The notes beneath the pieces were generated by a model. That model did no database searches and was not told where the DNA came from. It was given only the letters and a program-made list of their open reading frames with translations. Both the position numbers and the translations under genes were made by a program. Below are positions 1 to 12,135 of a DNA stretch of 64,000 bases, in pieces; within the stretch, counting starts at the first letter, position 1; each line of letters opens with the position of its first letter. Source of the stretch: Dipteronia dyeriana. Lineage: Eukaryota; Streptophyta; Magnoliopsida; Sapindales; Sapindaceae. The stretch lies in NCBI GenBank assembly GCA_032871835.1, contig CM065295.1:84995819-85059818 (forward strand), written 5' to 3'.

Positions 1-2010
1 ATAAGAATCTTGAGTTTGCAATTTTCGTATACGATTAATCAAAATAGGTCTAACCTGAAAAGTAGCCAGTAATGCTCCAAAATCACGTGCTTCTATTTTA
101 ACTCTCAACATTCCTAATTCAACTAATAATGGAAGGTAAATCATCCTCAAATGAGCCATAGAACTTGAAAATTTTCTACTGAGTGCATCTGCAACCACAT
201 TTTCCTTACCAGGATAATATTCAATCGTATAATCATAATCTTTAATCAACTCAATCCATATTCTTTGTCTCAAATTTAGTTCTTTCTGAGTGAAAAGATA
301 TTGCAAGGTTTTATGACCTGTATAAATCTGACCCTATATAGGTAGTGCCTCCAAATTTTCAATGCAAACACAATTGCAGCAAGCTCTAGGTCATGTGTTG
401 GGTAATTCTGTTCATGCTTCTTTAATTGTCTTGACGCATAGGCTATCACTTTTCCATGCTGCATCAAAATGCAACCTAACCCTTTTTAGATGCATCACTA
501 TAAACAACAAATCTATCACTTCCGATTGGAAGAGCAAGTATTGAAGCAGAAGTCAATCTTTCATTGAGTTCTTGAACACTCTGTTCACATGCTTCTGGCC
601 ATTCAAACTTCACATCCTTCTGAGTTAATCTTGTCAATGGTGAAGCTATTTTGGAAAATTCCTCTACAAATCTTCGCTAATAGCTTGCCAAACCCAAGAA
701 ACTTATAATTTCTGTCACACTAATTGGTCTTTCCCAATTCATTATAGCTTCAACTTTTTGAGGATCAACATAAATAGCATCACCAGAAATCACATGGCTA
801 AAAAATGTAACTCTATCGAGCCAGAATTGACACTTGCTAAATTTAGCATAGAGTCGATTATCTCTCAGAACTTGTAGAATAGTTTCTAAATGCTCTGCAT
901 ACTCCACCTTATCCTTATAATAAATCAAAATATCATCAATGAACACAATGAACACATTTATCTAGATAAGGATGAAATACCCTATTCATCAAATCCATGA
1001 AAGCTGTCGGAGCATTTGTAAGTCCAAAAGGCATAACTAGAAACTCATAATGCCCGTAACGAGTTCTAAAAGCGGTCTTTGGTACATCACAATTTCTAAT
1101 CCTCAATTGGTGATAACCTGTTCGCAAATCTATCTTAGTGAACATCTTTGCACCCTGAAGTTGATCAAACAAATCATCAATATTTGGGAGTGAGTATTTA
1201 TTATGCACCGTTGCTTTATTCAATTGCCGATAATCGATGCATAAACGTAATGTTCCATTTTTCTTCTTAACAAACAGAACTGGAGCTCCCCATGGTGACA
1301 CACTAGGTTTAATAAAATTCTTGTTCACCAATTCTTTTAATTGAATCTTCAACTCTTTCAATTTGGTTGGAGCCATTCTATAAGATGGAATAGAAATTGG
1401 AGTTGTGCCTGGAACCAAATCTATCACAAACTCAATATCTCTATTTGGTGGTAATCCATGAAGATCTTTCAGAAATACATCTGGAAATTATCTTACCACA
1501 TATATATTTTCTAACTTCACCTCACTATCCCGAGTATCAATTACATAAGCCAAATAAGCTGAACATTATTTCCTGAGTAACCGTCTGACAGTAATAGCAG
1601 ATATAACACAAGAAGGAAGAATTCGACGTTTACCATAGAAAATAATATCCGACTTTCCTTGAAGTGTAAATTTTACTTCTTTTCAAAAATAATCTACTGT
1701 AGCATAGTGTGTAGCTAGACAATCCATTCCCAAATTACATCAAAATCACATATATCAAGCGGAATCAAATCAACATGTAGCTCATGTTTACAAACTATAA
1801 CCTTGTTGTTCATTTATATATTCTCAGCCAATAAAGTTTCACCAATAGGTGTAGCCACTACCATACTAGAACCTAATGGTCTTAATTCTACATCCGCATA
1901 TACCATAAAAAATTAAGATACAAAAGAATGAGTAGATCCAGGATCAATGAGAACATGAACATCGTGGCCAAAAAATTGTTAACATACCTGTAACGACATC
2001 TGGAGTGGTC
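1..2010 (-). pseudogene. pol of the Ty3/gypsy element: protease, RT, RNase H (degenerate, partial)
   Basis: Minus strand. The protease active site reads DPGSTHSF near 1925-1955, the DPG variant seen in many plant gypsy elements. Reverse transcriptase occupies about 677-1427: it has the [11 protein letters not shown] and [11 protein letters not shown] blocks, then [10 protein letters not shown], the [10 protein letters not shown] block and the catalytic FIDD (YxDD position). RNase H follows (about 1-640): [21 protein letters not shown], then the C-terminal [15 protein letters not shown] near 190-215. A 9-bp local duplication and frame break sit near 955, and a stop replaces a Tyr codon near 676. 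The frame stays open to base 1, where the connection to integrase begins. Confidence 0.88.
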
Positions 2011-2185
2011 TCAGCATCTTGTTGAGTCATAGCAAATACTCTTACTTGAGTATGAGGTCTACCCGACTGACCTTTCTGTTGGTTGACTCCAACCCCTGCT
2101 GTACTAGCTTGAGTTTTCCCTGTAATTGTAGATCCTCCTGCTTGGGATCCCCTTTGTCCTTGAATCTGACAAGCGCCACTTTGCA

Positions 2186-3247
2186 TTGGTTAAAAAACTA
2201 TCTTTCTCTATTCATTGCCGCCTTGGACTAATTCGGGGCAATCTCTTTTTAAATATCCAGCCTGCCCATATTGATAACAGCCTGATCTCCTCAAATAACA
2301 CTCACCATCATGGTGCTTTCCACATGTCTGACATAGGGGATGCCTACCTCTACCCATACAAACACTCTATTTTCGACTACCCATTGGTTGCTAGACTGAT
2401 GCTTGGCTAGAACCCGGCCCACGACTCTGTTGATAGTTACTAGTCTGACTTGAATTGCCTTAGTCATTTTACTATAAGAACCCCCTACTTACCAGTTACT
2501 GCGCTTTTGTTTCTGTTGTTCAAACATGCGAGAGTCATTAAGGCCTCTCTCAACTCTCAATGCAGCTTCAAACAATTTACCGAACTCAACATGCCCAGAA
2601 GTAGTCACTATTGTCTTAATGTTTGATCTAAGTCCATCTTCAAATTTTCTGCACTTATTTTCTACATCAGTGACTACATACGGAGCAACCCTCGAAAGTT
2701 CTGTAAATTTCTTCTCATACTCTTCTACTGTCATAAATCCCTACATTAGTCTGAAAAATTCAACTCTTTTCAAATCTTGATAGAAACGAGAATAATAACG
2801 ATCATTAAACTGCTTCTTAAAATCCTCCCAAATAATTTCTTCAGGAGTTCTTCGTTGAACTGAGGCCCACCAATCATATGCTTTTTCCTTTAGTAAAAAC
2901 GTAGTAAAAGAGACCTTATGTTCATCTGTGCACATCATAACTTCAAATACACGTTCTAGTTCATTCAACCAAGAACTAGCACTATCTGGATCTCCAATTC
3001 CATCAAAATTTATAGCTCCCAACTTACGTGCACACTCTATAGAATTCTCTACCACTCGCGTTTGGTACTCAACCATGACAGTCAACAGTTATGTAATTCT
3101 ATCCATTGGTTCCTCCCTAGGTTTTGGCACATGAGGTTGAGCTATAGGTGGGTAAGGGTGTGATTCTGCGTCATTTTCACCTTGGTTACCACTCCTCTCT
3201 CCTAGGTTAGCTACCGGTCTTATACGTGGGCGGCCAACTCGACGCAT
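2186..3247 (-). pseudogene. gag of the Ty3/gypsy element (degenerate)
   Basis: A minus-strand reading frame opens with ATG at 3247, about 90 bases past the primer-binding site, and contains the retrotransposon gag core (around 2760-3085) with the features WW followed by a stretch rich in aromatic and basic residues (FNDRYY). An in-frame TAA near 3095 separates the N-terminal tail from the core, and another break lies near 2735. Two zinc-knuckle-like boxes follow at about 2230-2340: the first keeps C-x2-C-x4-H-x4-C, while in the second the middle Cys and the His are both Tyr. Structural protein of the virus-like particle; non-functional as read. Confidence 0.8.
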
Positions 3248-3333
3248 GATGCTGTTACAAAATCAAAGTTATGCTTAAATGCATGAAACTAAATGCAAAC
3301 AATTATTCTGTGGTATAAAGAATCATAGACGAT

Positions 3334-3345
3334 GCTCTGATACCA
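3334..3345 (-). other. Primer-binding site (initiator tRNA-Met)
   Basis: The minus strand reads TGGTATCAGAGC, the standard plant retrotransposon site complementary to the 3' end of initiator tRNA-Met. It begins three bases inside the LTR end at 3349, the usual spacing. Confidence 0.9.
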
Positions 3346-3348
3346 AGT

Positions 3349-5022
3349 TGACACGACCTACCCCGACTCCTCTCTTGAGTACGAGAGAGGCCCTGTGGGC
3401 TATACTTTTACTAGCATGATAAAAAGAAATTTCGATTAAAATTTTCATAGAAAATACTTGCTTTTAAACATAAAAAAAATATAAGGAAAATATTGAAAAT
3501 ATTGGAGAGTACAAAATGTACACATACTAGAAGTCCTTTATTTCCATTTTCGTTCATTACAAAAAGTTATAAAAAAAAATGACCGATCGGATAAAAAACC
3601 GACCACCTTTAAAAACTAACCAGTCAAAATCCTGACCAGAAAATCGACCAGGCCGAGTAAGAAATCTGAACACGACCGACTAGAAATCTGAGTAAGCAAA
3701 GTAGGCTGAGTAGGACGAGTAGGCCGAGTAGGTCGAGTAAGCCGAATAGGTCGAATGGGCCGAGTAGGCCGAAAAGAAATCTGAACATGGCCGAGTAGAA
3801 AAACCCAAACACATTCCAACCATGTTCCGACCAGGCCGACCACACATCTCTATATATGTACATGAAAATTAAAATGAATAATTTTTATGCTTCATGATGT
3901 CATCGAGTGGCTCACCTCAAAACTTCTGAGTCCGCACAACCGAGTCGGATTTTTTTTTAAAGTAAAAGAATGAGCGCTAATGCCGAGTGAGTGAATGAAA
4001 ACTTTTAAAAACATTTCTAAACAACTTTTCAATATGCATCCAATAATATGTACTATATCATTTCATCATGTCAAAAGATTTCCATAGTAAAAAATAATAT
4101 ATCTACTTTCGTACTAAATAAACTGAATGCATCTCTTTTCTGAACAAGAATAAGATAATTTATAAAATCTTAATCTGCACCAAATTAGTACACAGGGATA
4201 TCTTCAATACGTAAGCCGAATTTCTTCGTGTAAACGCAGAGTCGTGAATAACTTCTGGTCATACACGTGCAAAGCAACTCAATACTCTTTTACATCTGGT
4301 CATACACGTGTAGAGCGACTCATCTGACATACACATGTGTAGAACGGCCTCAAAAACCAACAATAATCATAACTGGTGAAGGGTACAGACATGGTGCTTT
4401 TGTAAAAATCATAATCTTTTCTTGATATTTATAAAAGTAATAGCTAATATTTCTGAGTGCTAATATAAGCATAAAACATACTCAGTTCTTTGTATAATCG
4501 CCATAAATCATTAAAAGAAATAAAACGCTTAAATGATTTGTAGTAATTAATCTTAAGCATAAAACTGGAAACTTTTGAGTTAAAAACAAAACTAAAAACT
4601 TAATTCACTCACAACTTAGACGTCAAGCTTAATTCATACCAAGTATGCTAGGTTCCCCTACTTCGTCTTCTTTCCCTAACAATCACATAAAATCCAATTA
4701 GAAGCTGGAATTCTAAGAAGAATCAATTGAAAATCTACAGTATCATGAGAAACTCCACTGACTTCTCTTCCTTTTCCTTTCTTCTCTTTCCTTTCTTCTG
4801 CTCGATTCTACTGCTTTCTAGCTCTCATAATGTTTATCCTCCAATATATACATATGGAAAGACACAGCTGAAGTTGTAAGCTAGTTAATTAAGCTCACAA
4901 CTATTTGTCAACTATACAGACAACCAACGTTTACTCACCAATTCACTTTTCATTTCACGTTTGTCCTTTTTTTTTTCTTTCAAATTGGGCCTTTATTGGG
5001 CCTGAATGGTTTGGGTGTTACA
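3349..5022 (-). repeat. 5' LTR of the Ty3/gypsy element
   Basis: On the plus strand the LTR begins TGACACGACC at 3349, directly beside the primer-binding site, and ends TGTTACA at 5022, giving TG...CA termini on either strand and a length of 1674 bp. A TATA-like stretch (CTATATATG, about 3851-3859) lies in front of a minus-strand leader. The LTR contains a ~10-bp minisatellite (about 3700-3775) and a repeated block with ACACGTG motifs (about 4240-4345). The partner 3' LTR is outside the window, so insertion age cannot be estimated here. Confidence 0.85.
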
Positions 5023-6035
5023 TCATTGATTTGAGCGGACTCAGGGATATAGGTATATTTAAAAAGGTTTTGTATTTTGTTTGACTGGGTTTGACGAATA
5101 GAGATAGTAGAGGAAAGCCTAACTGGAGTGTTTTTTGATTAACTATTGGCTATTATCTTGGGGATTCCTTCTCTTCATTCCGTTTTCTATGATATATAAT
5201 AATATCATATCATATTATATTATATTTTTATATATAATAATACATAATATATTACATTATATCCTATATAAATATAAAATATTTGATATTATATATATAT
5301 ATATATATAATATTATATAATATATTATTGTATATAATAACATTATAAAGCAAAACAGAGCAAGATAATATAAAACAAAAAGCACAGGATAATGTACAAC
5401 AATTTAAGAACATAAAGGGAATAAAAGATTAAAATTAAACTCTACCGGCAGCAATCCGGGTACGAGTTACTATTCAACAATATAGTATAAATACAAGTAT
5501 AAAAACAAATAAAGATGGTCAGTACGTGGCGTTGTTCAACCACACGTGTATCCTAGCCAGCACGAGCTCTGGTTACGGATAGGTCAGGGTATTCCAGCCG
5601 ATATACTAGACCAGAATACAGAAATAGGTCATAAAATTAAAAGATAATGATAAGGAATAGTTCCTTACAGTGATAAACAAATAAGTCTGATAGCAAAGTT
5701 GATATATCAGAATAGTCAAACTTTATTTATAGTGAGTTCAGAAATTTACAGTGAGGAAGAAGAGGGAATAGTAAAGCTTCGCAAAGCTTTTTCTGAGAAA
5801 AAAATCAAATGATAAAACTGAACTTGGGAGCTTTATGAGCTCTGAATACATATATATAACATAAACTTTAACTATGGTTAAACATGGACCGTAGTTAAGT
5901 TTCAGATAAGATATGTCTTTTCTTGCTTTACAGATAAGTCTTTACTTACTTTACAGATAAGTCTTCACTAGCTTTTTATCTTGTCGGCTGCTTTTGCTTT
6001 AATAATGCAATTTTATTTCCTTGTCAGGATAAGGA
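5023..6035. other. No gene: AT-rich spacer, then intergenic/leader part of the endogenous pararetrovirus
   Basis: 5130-5345 is AT-rich with a TA microsatellite (about 5290-5310). From about 5400 rightwards the sequence lies just downstream of pararetroviral ORF2 on the minus strand, the place where caulimovirids carry their intergenic region and promoter. No coding potential was seen. Confidence 0.5.
5724..5858 (-). promoter_or_regulatory. Candidate pararetroviral promoter (two TATA boxes)
   Basis: On the minus strand, downstream of ORF2, there are TATATATA (5851-5858) and CACTATAAATAAAG (TATAAATA at 5724-5731). In Caulimoviridae the genomic-RNA promoter lies in the intergenic region after the last ORF, so either could be the relic TATA box. 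Position and consensus are the only evidence. Confidence 0.35.
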
Positions 6036-7477
6036 TCACGGGTCGTGACCAAAGAATGTGGTAGGGTCCTCACTGTCGTATGCATAGTTATCTGAGTCAT
6101 CATCTTTCTCTTTATCACTTTTGTCTAAACTGGTACCAGCCTGAGACATGCTGGCCATTGAGTTATTCATTTCTTCAGCAATTTTCATGAGTTCCTCCGG
6201 AGTGGTTGCAGCTGCAATCCTAGCCTGGTTCTGGGATTTAGCCATGAGGAAGCCTGATTGGTCTGAAAGTTTATTGCAGAGAGTTGGATTCTCACCGAAC
6301 CATTTGGAAACTCTTTCTTTTCCATGGTTAGCAAGATTCATACCACTCCACCATTTAATCTTGACTTGTCTTCCAAAATAGGGAACTTTAACATTTCCCA
6401 CTATCTTGTCTTTGATGGAGTATTCTAGCATTAGTATCCAGGTCAAGTTAAAGTGAACAAAAAATAAAAATAAGTCTGGGCAAATATCCCATTCATCTGG
6501 TTTGGTAAGGTTAGAAATCCAAAAGGAATAACCTTCCTTAACCTGGTTGGGGAGAAAATCAATTATGGGTCCAAATTTGTCCCACCATTCTAAGAACCAG
6601 ATTGGTAGGTCAATTTTAATTTTTTTTTGTCAAAATAGATAAACCAAGAAAGTGAATTCCCTGGATTTTGTCCATATAAAAATTTGGTCCAAGCTTCAAT
6701 GTAGTCATAGTAGGAGAAATCAGAGACATGAAAAATCATACTAAAATTTCTTGTTGAGTTGGGATCACCACCCCACTGCTCAAGAGTAATAATTTTGCAA
6801 ATCTTTATCTTTTTGAAAATTAGTTTTTCTTTGTCGATTTTTTCAAAAACATCTGAAATAAAAATTGAGTCTGTGTTAACAAGGATAAATTCGTAAAATA
6901 TATGTGTTTTTAATAAGTCTTCTGGGATCCTTCCAAAAAAGGTATTGATGATATCATCCGCAAGTTTTTTAGGTTCCCTTAAATAATGGTCATGTAAAAA
7001 ATGTTGTTCCATGGCAAAAAACCTATCAAAGAAAGGTTTGTTGACATAGGAATATGTCGGTTGGTTGACTTTCAGAAGGGCCGATTGTGAACTTTGGGCT
7101 GATATCTTGTCTTGTTTATTTGAGTGCGGGCTTATTTTTGATGAGGCTACTGTTTTAAAGGGGTTACTGTCTGTTGATAAAGGAGAAAATGTGTTTGTCA
7201 TGTGGATTGGGCTTTGGCTTGGGCTTATGCTAGATGTAGGCCCAACAGGAGGTAATTGGGGTAATTGTATAGGCAATTGGGTCAAAGGTGATATATTAGG
7301 GTAATTGGGCTGTGAAATAAGCGAAATGACATATTTGTCTTTATGGCTTTCTTTTGGAGAAGCATGATAAGTCGATGATGATAAGTCTATGCTTTTGTCT
7401 TTGTATAAGTCAGATCTTATGGAGCCTCTGCCACCAGGGCTTCGGCCACCACCACGACCTCTGTTTGTGCTGGTCAT
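6036..7477 (-). pseudogene. Pararetroviral ORF2 (unknown function; one frameshift)
   Basis: ATG at 7477 lies 8 bases after the RNase H stop codon (TAG, 7486-7488), on the minus strand. The reading runs about 480 codons to the stop at 6036, with a single frame break in an A-rich run near 6605-6630; reading continues in another frame on the far side. The N-terminus is Gly/Arg-rich, followed by a Ser/Pro-rich stretch (to about residue 120), then an aromatic-rich globular region and an acidic C-terminus (KEKDDDSD). No RT, protease, zinc-finger or movement motif was recognised. Its position after the polyprotein and its size are those of Florendovirus ORF2, for which I know no function. Confidence 0.65.
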
Positions 7478-7485
7478 TTTTCACC

Positions 7486-7592
7486 CTATAAAAAATCTCT
7501 GGTCAGAAAATCTGGGAGACTATTTTTTGATCCTTTGATATATTCAATGTCAAAATCGAAAGAATATAATAAAGCTTGCCATCTAGCAAAAA
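7486..7592 (-). pseudogene. C-terminal end of pararetroviral RNase H (cut off by the MULE)
   Basis: The minus strand encodes the last ~35 residues of a caulimovirid RNase H: ARWQ at the insertion edge, then FDFDIEYIKGSKN and a PDFLTRDF tail before TAG. The missing N-terminal side of the same domain is at 16136-16459, on the other side of the Mutator-like element. The two edges share the 14-nt block CCATCTAGCAAAAA (7579-7592) / CCATCTAGAAAAAA (16145-16158), the insertion duplication. Confidence 0.8.
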
Positions 7593-8011
7593 GAGGTTAA
7601 AAAATTATTGGCACTATTTGAGGGGTGTGTTATGCAAATATCACCACCTTACTAATGTATGTTTAAAAAGCACCAAAAGAGTGTTTGAGACAAAAATACT
7701 CTAAAATATTTTAACAGTGAGGAAGTTGTCGTTTTCAAAGTCAGAGAGAAACAACAGTCAAACCGACGAGAAACTAATCGACGGTGAAGTGACCAGAACA
7801 GCTGCGATTGACAAAGGTAAGATTGGTTATTTTTCCTCGTTTTTGTTATTGTTAACTTACATTATATGTTAGAATTGAGTTTTGTTGATAGGAATTGTAG
7901 AAACCAGTTAAAATAGAGATGTGAGAATGGTTGTGGTTTAGGTTAGGGTTTATAATTTGGTTGAATATCAGTTGAGGAAGATGAAATCTGGGTTTTCGAG
8001 ACTTTTTGCAA

Positions 8012-8780
8012 GAGAATCGAGCTTATTTGATTAGTCGAGCTATTTTTTTCGTGAAAATTAGGTTTTGATAAATCAAGCTTTTTCGATAAGGAATCGAGCT
8101 TTTTCAAACAGGAATCGAGCTTTTTCGAAAAGGGATCGAGCTTCTTTTAAAAAGAATCGAGCCATTTTGAAAAGAATCGAGCTTTTTTGAATAGGTTTCG
8201 AGCTTTTTTTGAATAGGTTCGAGCTGATTTAGAATTAGATCGAGCGTATTTGAAAGGGATCGAGCTTTTTTGAAAAGGGATTGAGCCTTTTTGAAAAGGG
8301 ATCGAGCCTTTTTGAAAAGGGATCTATCTTTTTTCAAAGGCATCGAGCTTTTTTAACAATGAATCAAGCTTTTTTTTGAATTGGATCGAGCATTTTGAAA
8401 AGGAATCGAGCTTTTTTGAATATGTTTTGAGCTTTTTTGCATAGGTTCGAGCTGTTTTTGAATTGGATCGAGCATTTTTTAAAAGGAATCGAATTTTTTT
8501 TTAAAAGGGATCGAGTTTTTTTTACAAGGGATAGAGTTTTTTTTAAAAAGGATGAAGCTTTTATGAAAGGGATCGAGCTTTTTTGAAAGGGATCGAGCCT
8601 TTTTAAAAGGGATCAAGTCTTTTTGAAAAGGAATCGAGCTTTTTTGTAAAGCGACCGAGCTGTTTTGTAAAGCGACCGAGCTGTTTTGAAAGGGATCGAG
8701 CTTTTTTGAAAAGGAATCGAGCTTTTTTGTAAATCAATCGAGCTTTTTTTTGAAAGGCATCGAGCTTTTTAATAAAATTA
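8012..8780 (+). repeat. Left subterminal tandem array, ~21-bp unit GATCGAGCTTTTTTGAAAAG
   Basis: About 36 imperfect head-to-tail copies of a 19-23-bp unit with core ATCGAGCTTTTTT and a variable A/G-rich tail. The array lies between the left terminal repeat and the first exon of the Ulp1-type gene, where promoter or 5' UTR would be. Open frames through it (for example the Lys/Ser/Leu-rich minus-strand frame at 8104-8343) are by-products of the repeat. Confidence 0.9.
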
Positions 8781-8814
8781 TGTTTAATGATGTTGTATTT
8801 ATGTTACATTGCAG

Positions 8815-11800
8815 ATGAGAATTAGGTTGAGGGATTCGATTAAAACTCCAGAAAGAAACTGGTACGAGGGTAAATTGACACGACATAACCATTTTGATGC
8901 CCTCGCCCATATAGACGACGCACTGAACCGTGTCCCTATAGAATTTGTAGATGAAGACCGCCGGCGGTTCATGGCGTCATGTTTCGGGCATTTCCTGACA
9001 ATGCATAGGGAAATGAAATTTTTCGGTGCTATTATCCATCGGTTGCTTTTGAGGGTGCTCCATCATGACGGCCCCACATATGAAATGCACTTCATGTTAG
9101 GAACCCAGTCGGTGAGGTTTTCGAAGGTGAAATTTTGCCTGATCACTAGACTGCGGTTTGGAGTTGTACCAGAGACTACAATGTATGCAGCAGTGGAGAA
9201 TGACATACATGAGCGGTACTTTCCTGGAGCCGAGGGGGTGTCGCTGGAGCAGATTATGGGTGTTATCACCGGTACAGATTTTGGACAGGTGTACGATGCT
9301 GTGAAGCTCTGCCTCTTATATATGCTGAATTGGATACTGATGGGGGTGGATGAGAGATTCAAGATTCCAGTTTGGCAGTTTCGGCAGGTTGAGGACCTTG
9401 ATGCATTCAACGTATTCCCGTGGGGTGCCCACGTGTACAGACATTCTATTCACTCATTCAAGCATGCGCTTGACGGGCGAAGAGACGGGTTCGAGCTACG
9501 CCGACAGGAAAAAGGCGCTGATGTACACAGGGTGGAGACCTACAACATATACGGTTTTTCTCATGCCCTGTTGGTAAGAAGTTCGAACTATAAATTGTAC
9601 TTTATTGTTGGTGCCCAAAATTGTATGGATACTTATCGTACTTATCTATGATGCAGATATTTACTTTGGAGGTGATCCCTGAGTTGGCCAAAGAGGTCAG
9701 TGTCCGAAGGGTTACTAATCTGACTTCCTGTATTTTGAAGTGGGAGTTGACCAAACAACCGAGAGGGAAGAAGCTAGCAAAGATTTTCAAAGCCAGGGTA
9801 TGTATTTATTTGGTAAGGTTTTTATTAGTTAGTATTTGTACAATGACATTGTTCTAACTAACATTTTAGATGTTTACGATCAAGGAACTGGTGCCGACAA
9901 CAGCTGAGAGACAGACACCGTACTATGCCTACCTAGACGAGGGGGGATCCCGTATGTAGAAGATGACATGGATGATATGCCGCCTGAGGACCCTGATCAG
10001 ACCACCTTAGGCGGGATCAGTGGTACAGATATGACCATTGACAGTGAGGGATCTGAGCCCGCTGCTGGGGTTTTGAGGCCCAGTGACAGTGAGGGATATG
10101 AAACAGACCCTCAACGAGAAAGGTATAGGCATAGACGGGTTCGGTTTTCCACCCCCGGACATGGTACATCTGCAGGGGATTCCCGTGGGGACGTTGGACG
10201 TGATGGAGAGGTAAGTTGAAAACAAAGTTTAGTGTTTTTTATTAACACTTGCTGATAGTTTTTTACTAACAATGTAGACATGATTTCAGGCTCCGTGGAC
10301 TGAAATGTTGAACGATGTGCGTGAAGCCCTCCGGAAGAGTGACGAGGATCGATAACGTCAACACTTGGAGTTGTTGGATATGATCCGGAAGAGTGATGAG
10401 GATCGTCAGCAGCAACACCGATTGTTACTGGATATGATCCGGGGGCTTTAAGGTTTGACCTTACGTACACACCAGGATGGCCCCCCACCTCATGATCAAT
10501 TATTTAGTCCCGGAGGGTCGACTGATAGGTTTATGGGAGGGACAGACACCCAGGCTCAGCGGTCCCCCCACCTCCCAGCACATCGATCCCCCCACCTAGC
10601 AGCACATTGATCCCCCCCACCTCCTAGCACATCGATTCAGCCACAACGGTCCCCCCCACCCAGCAGGTCCGTGGGGTCGGAGCGGTCTCCTCCCCCACCC
10701 AGCACCTCCGTGGCGTCGGAGCAGTCTACACCCCCACCCAGCACGTCTGTGCCGTCAAAGCGGTCCCTTCCCCCAGTGAAGCGTTTAGGTAAGCGCGGAT
10801 GGCAGTTGGTGAGCCCTTACACAGATCCATACCGTCCAAAGAGGTTGAGAACACGGCCCGAGTCCGAGGAACACATTTTTAACCCTCACGGACTAGTGGA
10901 CGCTGACCACGTTACGGCTTACAAGGCCTTCAAGAGGAACATCAACGGGGAACAGTGAGTCCAACTTTTTACAATACAAATGGATACATTTCTTGTTTAT
11001 TCTAACTTATGTATAACTAAGGTAATTCAATCATTAAACAGACGTGATGTGGACGTACTGACACCAGTTACCGTGGGATGGTTCACGCGTATGCAGTCCA
11101 ACTTCATGGACTTGGAGGACACGGTACGTACTTATTAAATTTCATATTAACGTTTGTGTAAGTATTGTTGAATTATTTACAATTACGGTGGTTTTATTGT
11201 TTGTCAGCATATGGATGCATACCTCAATATTCTTTGTAAGCGTCAACGAGGATTCCCCAATGTGTACAACCAGAGGATCAACGTGTTGGATACACATGTA
11301 AGTAGTTATGACATTTGGGAATCAAATCGGATTTTCTGGTTATTTATTATTAATACGATATTGTCAATGCTTGTACAGCCATTTATGTTGTACATGTGGG
11401 AGAGGATGATGCCTCGCGATTCGCACGGTGCTGTGACCATGGTAAGGTGGAATATGTTACAGTTCCGATGGTTGGAAGATGACCTTCTGACGGTCCGTGG
11501 AGCAACCAAGAGTGGAAACCGCCCATGGCACGAGGTTGACCTGGTAAGTGTTACATGATGAAGATGATTAAAAATAATTGTTCGTATATCCTCAGCTAAC
11601 ACGGCATGCAAACTATTACAGGTGCTGATTTCGTGCAACGTTGGGGCCCAACATTGGCTGGTGGTGAGCGTCGACCTTTGTCGCAGGAAGATTGACATTT
11701 ATGACCCCTGGAGACAGGAAGTCCCTTATCAGATCAGGCACCAGCAGGTCTGGCCATTAAGGTGGTTTTTACCTTCTATGTTGAGTGACACGGGGTTCCA

Positions 11801-12135
11801 CACAGCACAACGAGCTGGTCGTCGGGCGTTCCCTCAGAAAAATAAGCCTTTCTCGGTCAGCCTGGTGCATACTTCTACAACCCCCAACAAAAGAAATCGT
11901 AAGACATTCTATTTCACCCTATACCTTCTAATGGTGTTTAGATATTCTTTATGAACGATTTCTAATGGTGTTTTATGTGCCGAATTACAGAGGTAATTGT
12001 GGTCCCCATACTTTGAGACTTATCGAGTACATACTGGAGGGTCGAAGGCCTTTTGATTGGTCAGAGGATGACATGGGGCTCATTCGGGAGAAAATGGCTG
12101 TGGAGATTTTTTCTAACTCCAAGCCCGCCAAGTGA
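8815..12135 (+). pseudogene. MULE-borne DUF1985 / Ulp1-type (C48) cysteine protease gene
   Basis: The start is ATG 8815, immediately after a TTGCAG that could be the acceptor of a 5' UTR intron. Exons inferred from GT-AG sites: 8815-9573 (DUF1985 region), 9657-9797, 9870-10210, 10290-10954, 11042-11123, 11208-11297, 11379-11543, 11622 to about 11898, and a last exon ending at 12135 (TGA). The C-terminal part has the Ulp1/SENP peptidase signature: catalytic His in QHWLVV, Asp in IDIYDP and Cys in RGNCGPHTL. The middle is Pro/Ser-rich and low complexity. Family role: cleavage of SUMO-like conjugates; for MULE-carried copies the role is unknown. Damage: a frame slip at a G6 run near 9940, stops in the 10290-10640 region, and a 1-nt slip before the exon end near 11860. 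Confidence 0.72.

Larger units (their letters stand above)
1..5022 (-). mobile_element. Ty3/gypsy LTR retrotransposon, partial (left edge of window cuts it)
   Basis: The minus strand reads, in order, LTR, tRNA-Met primer-binding site, gag, zinc knuckle, aspartic protease, reverse transcriptase and RNase H, which is the Ty3/gypsy gene order. The integrase and the 3' LTR must lie left of base 1. The LTR starts (minus strand) with TGTAACACCC and is about 1.67 kb, features common in plant chromoviruses of the Tekay/Del type; that lineage call is only an inference because integrase and chromodomain are not visible. The coding part is broken by stops and frameshifts, so this copy is not expected to be autonomous. 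Confidence 0.92.

Noticed and set aside
8012..8780. Regular ~21-bp repeats reminiscent of a CRISPR array
   Set aside because: Units are contiguous and degenerate with no unique spacers, in a plant transposon; these are subterminal tandem repeats.
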